NCBI GenBank assembly: GCA_933822405.4
Contig: CAKOGP040001446.1
Span: 410,930 to 474,929 of the forward strand
From: Cylindrotheca closterium
Taxonomy: Eukaryota > Bacillariophyta > Bacillariophyceae > Bacillariales > Bacillariaceae
Length of the DNA: 64,000 bases
Reading direction: 5' to 3'
The first letter of the stretch is position 1, and each line of letters opens with the position of its first letter. Under the pieces are notes generated by a model, which worked only from the letters and a program-made list of their open reading frames with translations, did no database searches and had not been told where the DNA came from. Made by a program: the position numbers and the translations under genes. This document shows, one piece after another, positions 30,287 through 40,952 of the stretch.

Positions 30287-31039
30287 ATGTTGGCACTTAT
30301 ACTATTACTCATCGTAAGAGCAATATATGTTATCAGAGGCATACGATCGGAAAAGCCAGATCTGGCCCGCAGAGATCCAGTCAAGACACTTGTAGTTTTG
30401 GGTTCGGGAGGACACGTAAGTCGAAGCTGCTTTGTACATGCACAGTGCCTACTTGGTTCAAATGGTCTTACAAATTTACCAAGACCACGGAAATGATTCA
30501 ACTGCTACAACAACTTAAGCATGAATCATATACTCCTCTGGTTTTCGTTGTCGCAGACACTGACATAACGAGTATGAGACGCGTCGAAGCTTTCGGTGCT
30601 CGTCAGCCGGACTCAATCTATCGCATCCCAAGGAGTCGAGAAGTTGGACAGAGTTACTTGTCATCCATTGTCACGACGTTGTGGTCATTTCTTCACGCCT
30701 TTGGGATCGTGCTTAGGATACGGCCAAACGTTCTCCTCTGCAATGGCCCTGGGACATGCCTTCCAATTGCCATTGTAACTTTAGCATATCGAATACTGGG
30801 CCTCTGTGAAGGAAGGATTATTTTTGTTGAGAGTTTCTGTCGTGTGCAGAGGTATGATTTCCGTCACCATTTTCGCTTTTGTCCGGTCATTCAATTCTAA
30901 CAACAGTCTAAGCCTTAGTCTGACAGGCAAACTGCTGTACCATGTTGTCGACTTGTTCGTAGTTCATTGGGAAAGCTTGCAGACAAAATTTCCAAGAAGC
31001 AAGGTTGTATCAACCTTTGTTCCACACAGAAAAACTTGA
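30287..31039 (+). CDS. ALG14: ALG14, UDP-GlcNAc transferase membrane subunit
   Basis: Three exons, 30287-30415, 30484-30851 and 30907-31039, give 209 residues. The introns are 68 and 55 bp (GTAAGT...CCAAG; GTATGA...AACAG). ATG 30287 is preferred to the GTG twelve bases upstream. An N-terminal membrane anchor (MLALILLLIVRAIYVI) is followed by VVLGSGGH|TTEMIQLL, the family hallmark, interrupted by intron 1. NGPGTCLPI in the middle and VESFCRVQSLSLTGKLLYH across intron 2 also match. Alg14 anchors the catalytic subunit Alg13 at the ER face and together they add the second GlcNAc to dolichol-PP-GlcNAc in N-glycosylation. The length is close to human ALG14. The end VVHWESLQTKFPRSK is the expected C-terminus. 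Confidence 0.95.
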
Positions 31040-31271
31040 GTTTGGAAACGAAGTTATGATAACCAATTACAAGTTTTCCAAATGGTTTTAATGCGATCAC
31101 CAATTCTCTATCGTTATTATTCCTTCATATCTCCCAGAACAACACTGTATAGTAGGTTGATCGAAACACGCCATCGATTAACGTATATGGTTAAAAATTG
31201 GAGCGACTAACGCCCATTGCTTGCCACAATGTCCACGCATATCTTCGATCCATTCCTATCCTCAATTTATT

Positions 31272-32053
31272 CTATTTTGCAATGGGAGCCACGGTGCCAG
31301 TCTCTGCTTTGATGGTGTGATGCTTTTTTAGCATTCTTTGAAATTCAACCAAAGAAATTGTTATTCATCTATCTCTATCCAGCTCGTTCGCTGTGGAAGA
31401 ACAGCGGTGAGGATACGTGGTTCGCAACTTTTAAGGTGCCGAAGGAAAAACTCAAACTTACCGATCGCTCCAAGTCATCGATCGTAAACCCAAATTTGAA
31501 ATTATCCATTTTCTGTTTGAACATTCCAATTGTAACTTCACCAGAATGATTCAGGTCAAAGGAATTGAAAAGTTCCTCGGCCCGTTCTTTCGGTGATACA
31601 TGCTTGTCTGCCTCCAAGTGATTTGCATACCACGCGATGAACTCATCTCGCTCAATGGACCACTTCCGTCCCGATCGAGTAAAGCAAACAATCTTTGAAT
31701 TCCAGAAGGAGGAATATTTGCTACCATCCTAAGCAGTACTTGTCGCATTGTCGCATCTCGTCGCGGTCAATTTCACCGCTTCCGTCACTGTCTATGGCAT
31801 CAAAAGCCTTCCCCACTTCGTGTAGTTCCAAATTTGAAAAGCTGTGAGAGTTCTTGGGCACCATTGCTTGCACATCTGATGACTTGTCGCTCGATCGAAA
31901 GGATATCGGTCTTGCTGCTTGCTGTTCAGCAAACTTTCGGATCTTGTACAGAATCATGAAGACTTGTACAACATTTGCTGATTTTTCCTCCAAGATAACA
32001 TCCGATACAATATGTGGCTTGCGGAAGTGTCCAATAGAGTTGACCTGAGACAA
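31272..32053 (-). pseudogene. Degenerate four-EF-hand (calcineurin B/CBL-like) gene
   Basis: Four EF-hand segments lie in order but not in one frame. EF1 (AFDAIDSDGSGEIDRDEM) is followed by an 8-base tandem duplication (31741-31748 and 31749-31756) that shifts the frame; both copies encode MRQ. EF2 (FALLDRDGSG, then IERDEFIAWYANH) lacks one base at loop position 7 near 31657. EF3 (FNSFDLNHSGEVTIGMFKQK) ends at a good donor (GTAAGT, ~31462). After the matching acceptor (~31386), EF4 reads DRDR-stop-ITISLVEFQRML, with TGA at loop position 5. The remnant ends at TAG 31272-31274. The 5' limit is uncertain, as no convincing ATG is in frame. The ancestor was a small calcium sensor. Assembly error could explain one shift, but not easily all the lesions. 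Confidence 0.7.
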
Positions 32054-32368
32054 AACGCGGTGCAGTATGTGGTTGGTTTGTTTCGATGATTCTCATTCGT
32101 CATCATGGTCCAGACTTTAAACTCTTGCCCGATCACGTGACTATATACTGTATTCAAGTATGTTCGAATGGTGCCAAATTGAAAATAAATGTTGTTTTGC
32201 GACGAAAGCGACTAATCAGAATAATCAGAAGCTTTTGCCAAAAGCTGGCGACTGCATCCAGCAGGCTGGCTCTCTCTCATCTCGCGTTCAGCACGGCACG
32301 AAACCTATTGTTGCTATTCCAGGATTGTACAGTATTGAAAAGAAAAATAGCAGCTTCACCCTACAACC
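32054..32368. other. Divergent intergenic region, EF-hand remnant / PP4
   Basis: These 315 bp precede the PP4 start and must hold its promoter. The first exon of the degenerate EF-hand gene may extend into the lower part. No other feature is recognised. Confidence 0.4.
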
Positions 32369-33500
32369 ATGGCGGCAATGGTGAAAAATCCTGCAGAGGC
32401 AGCAGCCGTTATGCCTCCAATCAGCACCTCGGTAGAGCATAGCCAATCTGCCCTCCCGTTGACCACAAACATGACTGCCTCGTCACTGACAAGTGGAGGC
32501 AATAGCTGCTTGGATGAACAAATTGAACGATTGAAGCGATGTGAATACCTTCGAGAAGGAGAAGTAAAAGCACTCTGCCTTCGTGCTAGAGAAATTCTGG
32601 TAGATGAGAGCAATGTACAGAGAGTTGATGCACCAGTAACTGTAAGTTGCAACGGCAAAATTGTGACCAATGCTACAAACGCTTTACATTACTCATCCAA
32701 TTTAAATCTAACTCTGCGACCAACAGATATGCGGCGATATTCATGGACAGTTTTATGATCTGGTGGAACTCTTTAAAGTGGGGGGTGAATGTCCGGACAA
32801 GAATTACCTCTTCTTGGGTGATTTCGTGGATCGAGGTTATTATTCTGTTGAGACATTTCTGCTGTTGCTTGCATTGAAGGTGCGGTATCCCGATAGAATC
32901 ACCCTGATTCGTGGAAACCATGAAAGTCGACAGATTACGCAGGTCTACGGATTCTATGATGAATGCCTGAGAAAGTATGGTTCCGTCAATGTTTGGAGGT
33001 ATTGTACAGAAATTTTTGATTACCTATCGCTGAGTGCAATTATCGAAGACAAAATCTTCACGGTTCACGGAGGATTGAGTCCTAGCATTAATACATTGGA
33101 CCAGATTCGTGTGATTGATCGAAAACAAGAAGTGCCACATGATGGTGCTATGTGTGACCTGATGTGGAGTGACCCAGAAGAAATTGATGGATGGGGATTG
33201 TCGCCACGAGGTGCAGGATATCTTTTTGGTGGTGATATTGTGGCCATGTTCAACGAAAGAAACGATCTTGATTTGATTGCGAGGGCCCACCAGCTTGTCA
33301 TGGAGGGTCATAGAAGTATGTTCAATGATGCACTAGTCACTGTATGGTCGGCTCCAAACTACTGTTACAGATGTGGCAATGTCGCTGCAATTCTAGAGCT
33401 TGACGAAAATTTGGAACGAAGCTTCAAGATCTTTGATGCAGCACCTCAAGAGGCTCGTGGTGTGCCGATCAAGAATCCTCCACCAGATTACTTTTTGTAG
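32369..33500 (+). CDS. PPP4C: Protein phosphatase 4 catalytic subunit (PP2A-like)
   Basis: Two exons, 32369-32641 and 32727-33500, with an 85-bp intron, give 348 residues. The intron falls just before the active-site motif: ...RVDAPVT joins [12 protein letters not shown]. Metal-binding and catalytic motifs are GDIHG (94-98), GDFVDRG (122-128), GNHE, and [17 protein letters not shown] and the terminal DYFL, the site of C-terminal carboxymethylation in PP2A-like enzymes, mark it as PP4 rather than PP2A or PP6. It has an extra ~40-residue Ala/Ser-rich N-terminus not present in animal PP4. PP4 acts in the nucleus and cytosol on DNA-damage, centrosome and splicing substrates through regulatory subunits. 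Confidence 0.95.
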
Positions 33501-33629
33501 ATGTTTAAATGTTCGAAAGGCTTGAGAAAAATTGATAGAACAAGGGCGACTATCAACATTATGCAACAGCGTACAGTAGTGTAGTGTTACTTGTGGAATC
33601 TGGAGAATTGATCCAAGTCATCGGTATCT

Positions 33630-34724
33630 TCAATCCTCTGTGTCTTCTAGTATTTTGCACAATTTCGATACCCAAGTCGATGGCCGGAACAATGATGCTT
33701 TGCTCTCCGACCCTATAGCTTCTTCAACCTCCTCTGCCACATCCACATCTCCACCTCTTATGCGTTGCTTCTTTTGCTTCTCTACAGGAAACATGGCAAG
33801 GAAGTGATTCCCTGACGTCAGCTGTTTTCCTGGAGCCAAATCTGGAAATCTAGAATCCGCTGAAAGAATGTGCAATGCTTGGTTCCGGTCAAATTTGGGA
33901 GAGCCAAAGCATGCCATTCTTCTTAGCATAAAGCGCTTGTTCTTAACGAAAAGCTCGTATACGTGAATCGGTCTCTGTAGCACGTTGCACAAGGCTACAA
34001 TTTCAGGACCCCCACCCCAGTAAGAATCCTGTCTCATTAACTGACAGTACTCTGACCCACTGATCCCGTACTGCGACGCCGCGGCTTCCACCAAATCCTT
34101 TGCCTTCAAATACTCATGTCCCTGGAGGAAAAGGAGTTTCCGCTTTTGTTCTAGACAGTCCACCGCTTTTTCTCGTAGACTCGCTGAATTTTCGTACAGC
34201 CACCGTAAGTTATGGGAGTCTCGTAAATCAATTTGTGTCCCATTCATAGCATGCGCCTGAGAGTTCATAGCAAAGTGGTCAGCCGCAGGTTTTCCCTCGC
34301 TTAAGCTATGAAAACGGTTCAACTTACATAACATGTACTGATGGAGTGAAATAAACACTGGGGATTAGAGGGCAGGCAAACGTGAGATAATGTCCTCATG
34401 ATGCACCGGATTGTTTGATGACATCATCGTTCTTACATTTCCATCTCCAGGCACTTGACGAATTTTTGACGGCGTTCTCACTTCTCTTTGTTGCTTCTTT
34501 CTAATCTTAAAGTCATTTTCCCAATCCCCAGGGAGACGATCGTACTGTTGACGCAAAAAGCCATCATCGTCTATATTTGGCGATGCGTTCCAAGGTGGAT
34601 AAGAACGATGTTCTGTTGTGCGATGGCTACTCCGAGGAATTGACGAAGAATCACGAAGTGATGCATCACATATCCATAATGAAGCAAGGGCGATAGAAAA
34701 GGGTATTAAGCTTTGTCTTCTCAT
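33630..34724 (-). CDS. OTU-family cysteine protease with signal peptide
   Basis: Three exons, 34724-34437, 34357-34328 and 34256-33630, give 314 residues. The start ATG 34724 opens a signal-peptide-like stretch (RRQSLIPFSIALASLWICDA). The OTU active-site motif VPGDGN|CLFHSIS is split by intron 1 (79 bp) exactly between Asn96 and catalytic Cys97. Exon 2 is only 30 nt (CLFHSISTCY), and intron 2 is 71 bp. Asp94 and C-terminal His257 (SGNHFLAMF) complete the triad. OTU proteases cleave ubiquitin chains. The presence of a secretory leader suggests ER or other endomembrane location, or a membrane anchor; this is inferred. It converges with PP4, the stops lying about 130 bp apart. Confidence 0.85.
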
Positions 34725-35261
34725 TGTTTCGACTGGGTTATTTTGGTTACCCGTTGGTGTGCAGAACAAAAAGGACAGCGTTGAGGTGGGTTGTGGTGAA
34801 ACAGGTTGAACTATGTAATTGTCTCGCTATTGGAATATTTTAAAAACGAATAAAAAGGTATTCCAATTTCACGAAATAAAAAAATAAGCTGACTTGCTCT
34901 CCGACCCAAATGACTCGCTCGCTCACTCCAACCTAACCCCGCCCCGCACCCGAACCTATCCCNNNNNNNNNNNNNNNNNNNNNNNNNNNNNNNNNNNNNN
35001 NNNNNAACGTCAAGAGAATAATATCGGGTCTTCAGGTTAAGAAGGAAATGGACCAGGTGAGAGCATCAAAACACAGTTATTTGCTTATTCTTTCTCTATT
35101 GTGCTCTAAGAAGACATCTGAAGACATCCAAAGAAGAAATTTCGTCATGGATCTCATCGTCAGATTCAGATTCTGACAGCTCTATTGAGTCTCGCAGTTG
35201 CCTCTATTTTTCAGAACATGGCAACAGGAGTCAGTGTAGAGATATTCCAGGCTTTGAGACA
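34725..35261. other. Intergenic region containing an assembly gap
   Basis: A run of 43 N occupies 34963-35005, so sequence is missing here. The left flank is C-rich with CCTAACCCC-type repeats. Right of the gap, 35006-35056 reads like coding sequence up to a donor at CAG|GTGAGA. The stretch from about 35109 to the ATG at 35262 stays open in the F-box gene's frame. The 5' end of that gene may therefore lie in or beyond the gap. Confidence 0.6.
34963..35005. other. Assembly gap (43 N)
   Basis: A run of N marks unsequenced DNA. The flanks are C-rich on the left and coding-like on the right. Confidence 1.
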
Positions 35262-38200
35262 ATGTCACCTGATGTGACATTGATCATTTTCCAGCATTTG
35301 AGTATTCAAGAAATATCGTCTGTTTCTCAAGTCTGCAAAGCAACGTTTGCAGCAAGCCGCAACCCTGACCTGTGGAAAATGAAGTTTCGATCACGTTGGA
35401 ACTTTAGAGTATCTGGAAACGATGTAGACTGGTTTCTTACATTCGTGAGTGCCTATCGCCATTGCCATGACTTGTGGGTGACACATTGGAATGTTGTCTA
35501 TCCCTGTGATGCCCTATCTCCTGGCCGTTGTTGCATCCAGCGACATGATACATTCAGTGACAAGACCGAAGACAAGAAATTTAGCAGTCAACAAACACTA
35601 TCTCCATTTCATCGTTTCGATGACCCGAAAGAAGCGTGTAACATACCCGATGTGGTAGAAACAAGAGCTCAAGCCATAGGGGTAGCAACTGCGCTTCGAC
35701 TGCGACAGCATTCAGAGTTGAACATAACTGAGTACTCGTCTAAGCGAGCAAGACGTACATTTTCGAGGTCTTCAACGATGGATAGGAGAATTTCAGCTCA
35801 GCAATTCGACGTTCAATCACTCAGCTTTCTTACGGACGTTCTATTCTTCAATGTGCACTCAAATCCTGACGAACTATTGCAACTGGAAGAAAGGTTCTCA
35901 AAGTCAGAGCCAATAGACATTGACGACTCTGAGAAGTGCTTGCACAGTTGGCATCTAGTTCATTTCTCGAATCCAGATTTCAATAAACCGATGAGATGGC
36001 GTGTTGCAGTGCAAAGGCCTGATTGTTTTACAGTCTATCCATCTGAAGGATACTTGCAGCCTGGGGAATCTCAAGTGGTTGTATTTGGTGTTACGCCTTC
36101 TGCTTCACTCCTGGTTCAGTCAAAATTCCAGCTTGTTAGCGAGTGTATCAATTTGGATACTCACTCTGGTAAGCAGGAAGCTTCTTCGTCCCACAACATG
36201 CCGCGAAACCCCTTCCAGATTCAATATCAGTATGTGACGCCCATTCCTTGTAACATGTTTCACTGTGGACGTGGTCATCGCACTCAACTCTCCCAGCAGA
36301 ATCTCCATCCCAAACTGCGAAGTATTTGGGACGACCTGTCAGCATCACATCTCGGTATTCGAACTTTGAATATATCAGCTCATGTTCACAGTTCCTTTCC
36401 ACTTTGTGAGTTCCGAAGGAACACTCTTTTTCCTCCTTTCGACTTAAGCTCGTCTTGCAATAGACTTCATCTATTTTGCGCCCCCAGACTAATGTATTTG
36501 GATCCCACAAGCTGGAGGGATCTAGAAAATATTTCGATGGAAGTTGAAGAATCTGTAAGGGGCAAAATTTATCGGACAGAAGGCCCCTGTACCAATTCGG
36601 GCCTTTTCTGGGGTGAAAGGCTTGAAGAATTGGCCAATGCGTTTGTTGTCGAGAAAATAAACTGTGAAATCCAAAAAGATAGACGCAATAAGAAAACGAA
36701 GCTGTCGGGAGAATTAATCAGAATGCTGATTGATCATAAGGAAAAGAGTCTTTCTGATGAAACTATCGAGTCAGCCTTCTCCGTGTTTAAAAAGATGATC
36801 ATGGAGTACCAAGATGCCAGGTGGTTGTCACGAAGGCAGTTTAAAGTCTTCGCCGAATGGAAGTCAGTCATTCATCAAATCAGCAAGGAAACAGGAAACG
36901 ACAGCCCCTCCTTGGCACTTGAAGACACCCCAACACAAAGTGAGGTGCGCCAGAGTAAAGGTGCAAAACGACAATTGGATTTGACTTCAGGAGAGCGATA
37001 CGCTAGTTTTATGGATGGATTCGAAGGGAACCCAATCCATGGTCTCAAATTGGCAGCCAAGATCATTTCTGATCCCAAGACGGTTGCGTCGCTTGGGGTA
37101 TACGAAAGGATAAGGTACCCGGGAACACTCTGTAGACGCTCACAAATCCCCTGCCTCCCAGATTTGATTGTTCCAAATCTCCGAATGCCCAAGATGAAAC
37201 TCAAGGCACTTATATTTTCGCGGCAGAAATTGGAGTATTTCAAGGCGAACAATGCCCTAGACTTGGAAGCCCTGTGTTTCGTGGATAGCTTTTGTCGACA
37301 TCACGCAGCCAACCATTGCATGAACGAATTGTCTCCACCAGAATTTCTGGGATGCACAAAGCCTCCTGAACCAGATGAAATATCCGCTTGTTCGAAAACT
37401 GAAAGTGAAGAGCGCAAGGATAGTAACAATGCTCATACTGCTACAGCCCCAGAAACCAGGGGTACGGAGGAGCAGCCGCGCAATAACGCTATGGCAGTAC
37501 AGCGAAACGGTGGACATCGAAGGATTCCAAGACTGCTACGATTGTTCGTCTATCTATCAACTCGTCTAGGTTTGTTCGCGGAAAATGCAACAAACGTTTC
37601 TCCAAGGTTCATCGATCGACGGGTTTTGATCAGCATTCATTGGATATCGATCTCTTGGATGGCCGTGCCTCTGGTTTCAACATTATTCGCCCGTTACGTC
37701 ATGCTGGTCCCTTCAACTCCAGTTGACTATAGTCTTGAAGGCTTGCCATTCAGCGTCGAAAATAAACTCAGGTATGGCAACAATCGCATGCTAGTTGCTT
37801 GTCTACTGGTTCTAACATTGTCACCTTCTCATTTCAACAGATATCTTACAGAGCACGAGTGCGGATATGCCGCATTTGCTGTCGCCATTGTATGGCTGGT
37901 TCTTGGTCGCTGGATTGAACGCTACACTGGTCGCAGCTATCTTCGAGGCATGCTGGAGCATCAGTTGACAATTGACAAATCTAGCAAGTCTTTCTACGTG
38001 AAACGCTTTCAAAGATGGTACATGAGGGTGTGGGATACAATTTGCCCCCTCTTCCTGCAGCGATTGGTTTTTTTGGTACCTTGGAATCGCCGAAAGCCAA
38101 ATGATGTTATGAAGCATGCCGTTTTCTGGCGTGGTCTAGTATCACTGGAACAGCAGTAAGTGTCATAACCTGTTTTCATCTGTTCTCAGAATTTACCAGC

Positions 38201-38974
38201 TGACGTGCTCCTTAGAACTACATTCGACGCTAGAAAGGGCCATTCACCAATCCTGCTGACATGCGGTGACCCAAAAATAGACATTGGAGAAGAATCAAAC
38301 GGTTGCAAGGCATTTGTGGGCATTCTTGTTGCATTTGGTTCATTTTGGATTTCAAGTCCTCACATTTTGCTAAATGCAATGAGTATCTTCACGACTGGCA
38401 TGAGCTTGGGAGTGGGCATTTCACTTCAGCCAATGGAAGTTGGGCGAGATGAGCTAACATATCGAAAAACTGGTTCGTTTTTAAAGACAGTCAATATGAC
38501 CACCGTGGTTCAATTGAGCTGTTTAGTGGGTCAGGTAAGTTGGTTGTCTTTAATAGCGTCTACATTGCTTTTCCCATATCTCACAGTCTAATCTTGTGAC
38601 CCCAATCCTATACGCAGATGGTTGGTAGCTCTGGGGGCATTCTGTTCTTAGCTGAGTTCATTGTGACTTCAGTTAGCATACTTCTGGGTGGTGCTGGCAC
38701 CATGTCTATTGACACGATGCAATCATGGTTTACGTTTGTTTTTTATTCAACCTTTGCTGCGTTTGGCTATGCCATTGGTAGAGCAGCTATCGAACGAGGA
38801 ATCAAGCAGCAAAAGCACTGTCGATCGTTGATATTTTTATTCGTATCAATTTGCTTAGCATCTTGCGCTGTCTGCATTCCCTGGGAGTTCCCAGTGCCGT
38901 TGATCATTCATCGACCCGCAATCGGGAATCGATCTGAGCAGGGAAGCATATACAGCGCAAAACACTTGCAGTGA
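35262..38974 (+). CDS. F-box / MSP-domain / multi-pass membrane protein
   Basis: Three exons, 35262-38155, 38216-38534 and 38618-38974, with 60- and 83-bp introns, give 1189 residues from ATG 35262. The N-terminal F-box is MSPDVTLIIFQHLSIQEISS with following CKATFAASRNPDLWK. A major-sperm-protein-like Ig fold lies at about residue 225-285 (WHLVHFSNPDFNKPMRWRV; VYPSEGYLQPGESQVVVFGV). A hydrophilic middle follows. From about residue 785 there are roughly seven hydrophobic helices (e.g. ISIHWISISWMAVPLVSTLF, AFAVAIVWLVLG, SWFTFVFYSTFAAFGYAIG). F-boxes recruit SCF ubiquitin ligase; MSP domains bind FFAT motifs at ER contact sites. The combination is unusual. An upstream Ser/Asp-rich extension in the same frame (35112-35261, SSWISSSDSDSSIESR) suggests the true start may be further 5'. 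Confidence 0.75.
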
Positions 38975-39038
38975 TTGGTTCAAAAGCAGTGTAGTAGAGA
39001 GCATTTATCAATTGATTAAATTGTGTCAACGTTCTACT

Positions 39039-40496
39039 TTAAGTTTCTCCCTTGAACGGATTGGCCTTCAAGTGAGACAGTCCATTTCCAATGGCGTGTG
39101 TATATTTCACGGTGGAAATCATATTTTGCCAAACGTAGGGATAGTAAGTATATCGCACGCCATGCTTTTCACAAATCTCTCGCACCTTGGGAGCGATGGA
39201 GGGGTACCATGCCGAGCTCATGCGGGGGAACAAGTGATGCTCCACTTGAAAGTTGAGTCCACCGGTGAGAGCTCCCGCAATGGCACCCCCGTAGGTGGAG
39301 GAAGTCTCAACTTGAGACTTGTACCAGCAGGCTGCTTCTCCCTTTGTTCTCATCGACGCAGTGGGATCGCGTTCGACATTTTCAAAATTGTGACTCAGAG
39401 TAAAGAGCATCCCTAGAGTAAGAGATCCAGCAACGCCCATGATGTAAATGTGGCCAACTGTCGCCCACGAAAAGTCGAGATAAAGCGGGATCCACAGATT
39501 CGTAATGTGGTAAATGATACGCATGGCCAAGGCATATTTTCCCTTGTTGGCGACCCAAGGGTTGGGAAAAGTAAAACCAACAGCTCCAGCACCACTGTCC
39601 TGCAACCGATACACTTCACCAAAGCAGAAAACAGATGATAGCCAATAGGCTGAAACGACAAGAATCATGTAAAAGCCCTGGTAGGCATGGAACGCCTTGC
39701 GCTTGTCGCTGTTTATACCATAGTCATTGAATAGAAGAAATGGTTCCGCACCGATACCGTCAGGGTCATGCTTATGATTGGTGTATACATGGTGGAGCTT
39801 GAGAAGCAAACGTCGTTAGCCATTGTTTGCAAGAGAAAGAAATTCACGGAAAGTACTTACCCAGTGTTTCTCCATCCAGAGGAACTTGCAACCTCCAATG
39901 AAGTCGGCTCCCCAGCCGAGCAAGTCATTGATCCACGTCTTTCTAGATGCAGCACCATGGTTGGCATCGTGTTGAACATTGAGTCCAATGAGGGCGTGCG
40001 CAACACCGTAGGCAATGGCCAATGGAAGTGAGGTGCCCTGAGTCACCCACAAGAATTGAAAGGTAAAGAAGAGGGCAATGTAAAAGATCGCTCGGGCAAA
40101 GTAGCCAGTAGTGCCGAATTCTTTCCCCCTTCGAACGATTTTGAATACTTCCCGCTTGAGTTCTCTGGAAAACTCACTGTCGAACTTGTATTCATTGGTA
40201 TAATCTGGGACAGTCCCCACTTTCTTAAGTCTTTCCAAGTGTTTGGAAGTGTGGTATGGATGAATCATTTCGTAATGATTAGATACGTCGGAACCACCAA
40301 ATATGTAAATCGTCTCGCCACCTGGGTGATCAAAGTCTTGAATGTCGTAAATGACTCCATGGATAACAACTTCGTTGGGTCGAATGCTCTTCAATGTGGC
40401 AGTGCGATCTTGGGTCGCATTGCTGTCATTATTGTCGCTGGTTCGAAGGGATGTTCCAATTTTACGCTGCCTCAGTTGATCCTTATCTGGTGCCAT
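39039..40496 (-). CDS. Delta-5 fatty-acid desaturase (cytochrome b5 fusion)
   Basis: Two exons, 40496-39861 and 39797-39039, with a 63-bp intron, give 464 residues. The N-terminal cytochrome b5 domain has the haem motif HPGG at 57-60. The three histidine boxes are HDANH (176-180), HWLHH (211-215, split by the intron after HW) and QVEHH (396-400). The Gln in the last box marks a front-end desaturase. The start MAPDKDQLRQRK, DFDHPGGETI, EFSRELKREVFKIVRRGK and NFQVEHHLFPRMSSAWYP follow the characterised diatom delta-5 enzyme, which converts 20:3n-6 and 20:4n-4-type acyl chains toward arachidonic acid and EPA in the ER. Delta-5 rather than delta-6 is inferred from this likeness. It converges with the F-box gene, 64 bp apart. 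Confidence 0.92.
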
Positions 40497-40952
40497 GCTT
40501 TCGATCTGCTACAGTATAGCACCGTATACGATACAATCTGGCACTCTGTTGGGTTCAAACAACCAAGAGACAAGACGCTGCAGTGGATGCCAACTGCCAA
40601 AATTAACAGAAATAAGCCACGTCGTCGGAAGAAAATGAAGGAATCAGGAACTTAACCATTTCAATATATTTTTTAAAAAAAAGAGAAAGAATATCGATAT
40701 CTGGCAAGAAGTGCTCTAGTTGCAATCGAAGTAGTCACTTTTCTTCTCACTTCACTCTGTAAGATTATTCCCAACTCACCTAGGCGTTATTGCACTGACT
40801 GCAAGCAGGAAATAAGCTTTCTTTCCCTTGCATCTCCTTGGCATTTCTCCACCGTTTGTGCATGTTCAAGGAAGGAAATAGCCAAATTGAGTTAATACCT
40901 TCGAAATCAATAAGTTTAAGATCAACAAGCCATCCTCCAAGAGACCTGCAAA
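40497..40952. other. Divergent intergenic region, delta-5 desaturase / USP
   Basis: These 456 bp separate two divergent start codons and must carry both promoters. There is an A-rich run at about 40670-40690. No RNA gene or additional exon is recognised. Confidence 0.5.

Noticed and set aside
30118..30900. Single-exon reading of ALG14 with a 260-codon frame
   Set aside because: Its first third is intergenic and intron sequence. The GSGGHTTEM motif appears only after splicing 30415 to 30484.
31954..32157. Possible N-terminal exon for the EF-hand remnant
   Set aside because: The frame encodes nothing EF-related and could not be joined with plausible splice sites.
34921..34962. Telomere-like CCTAACCCC next to the gap
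   Set aside because: Only one short match in a C-rich, poor-quality flank, with genes continuing on both sides. No telomere array is present.
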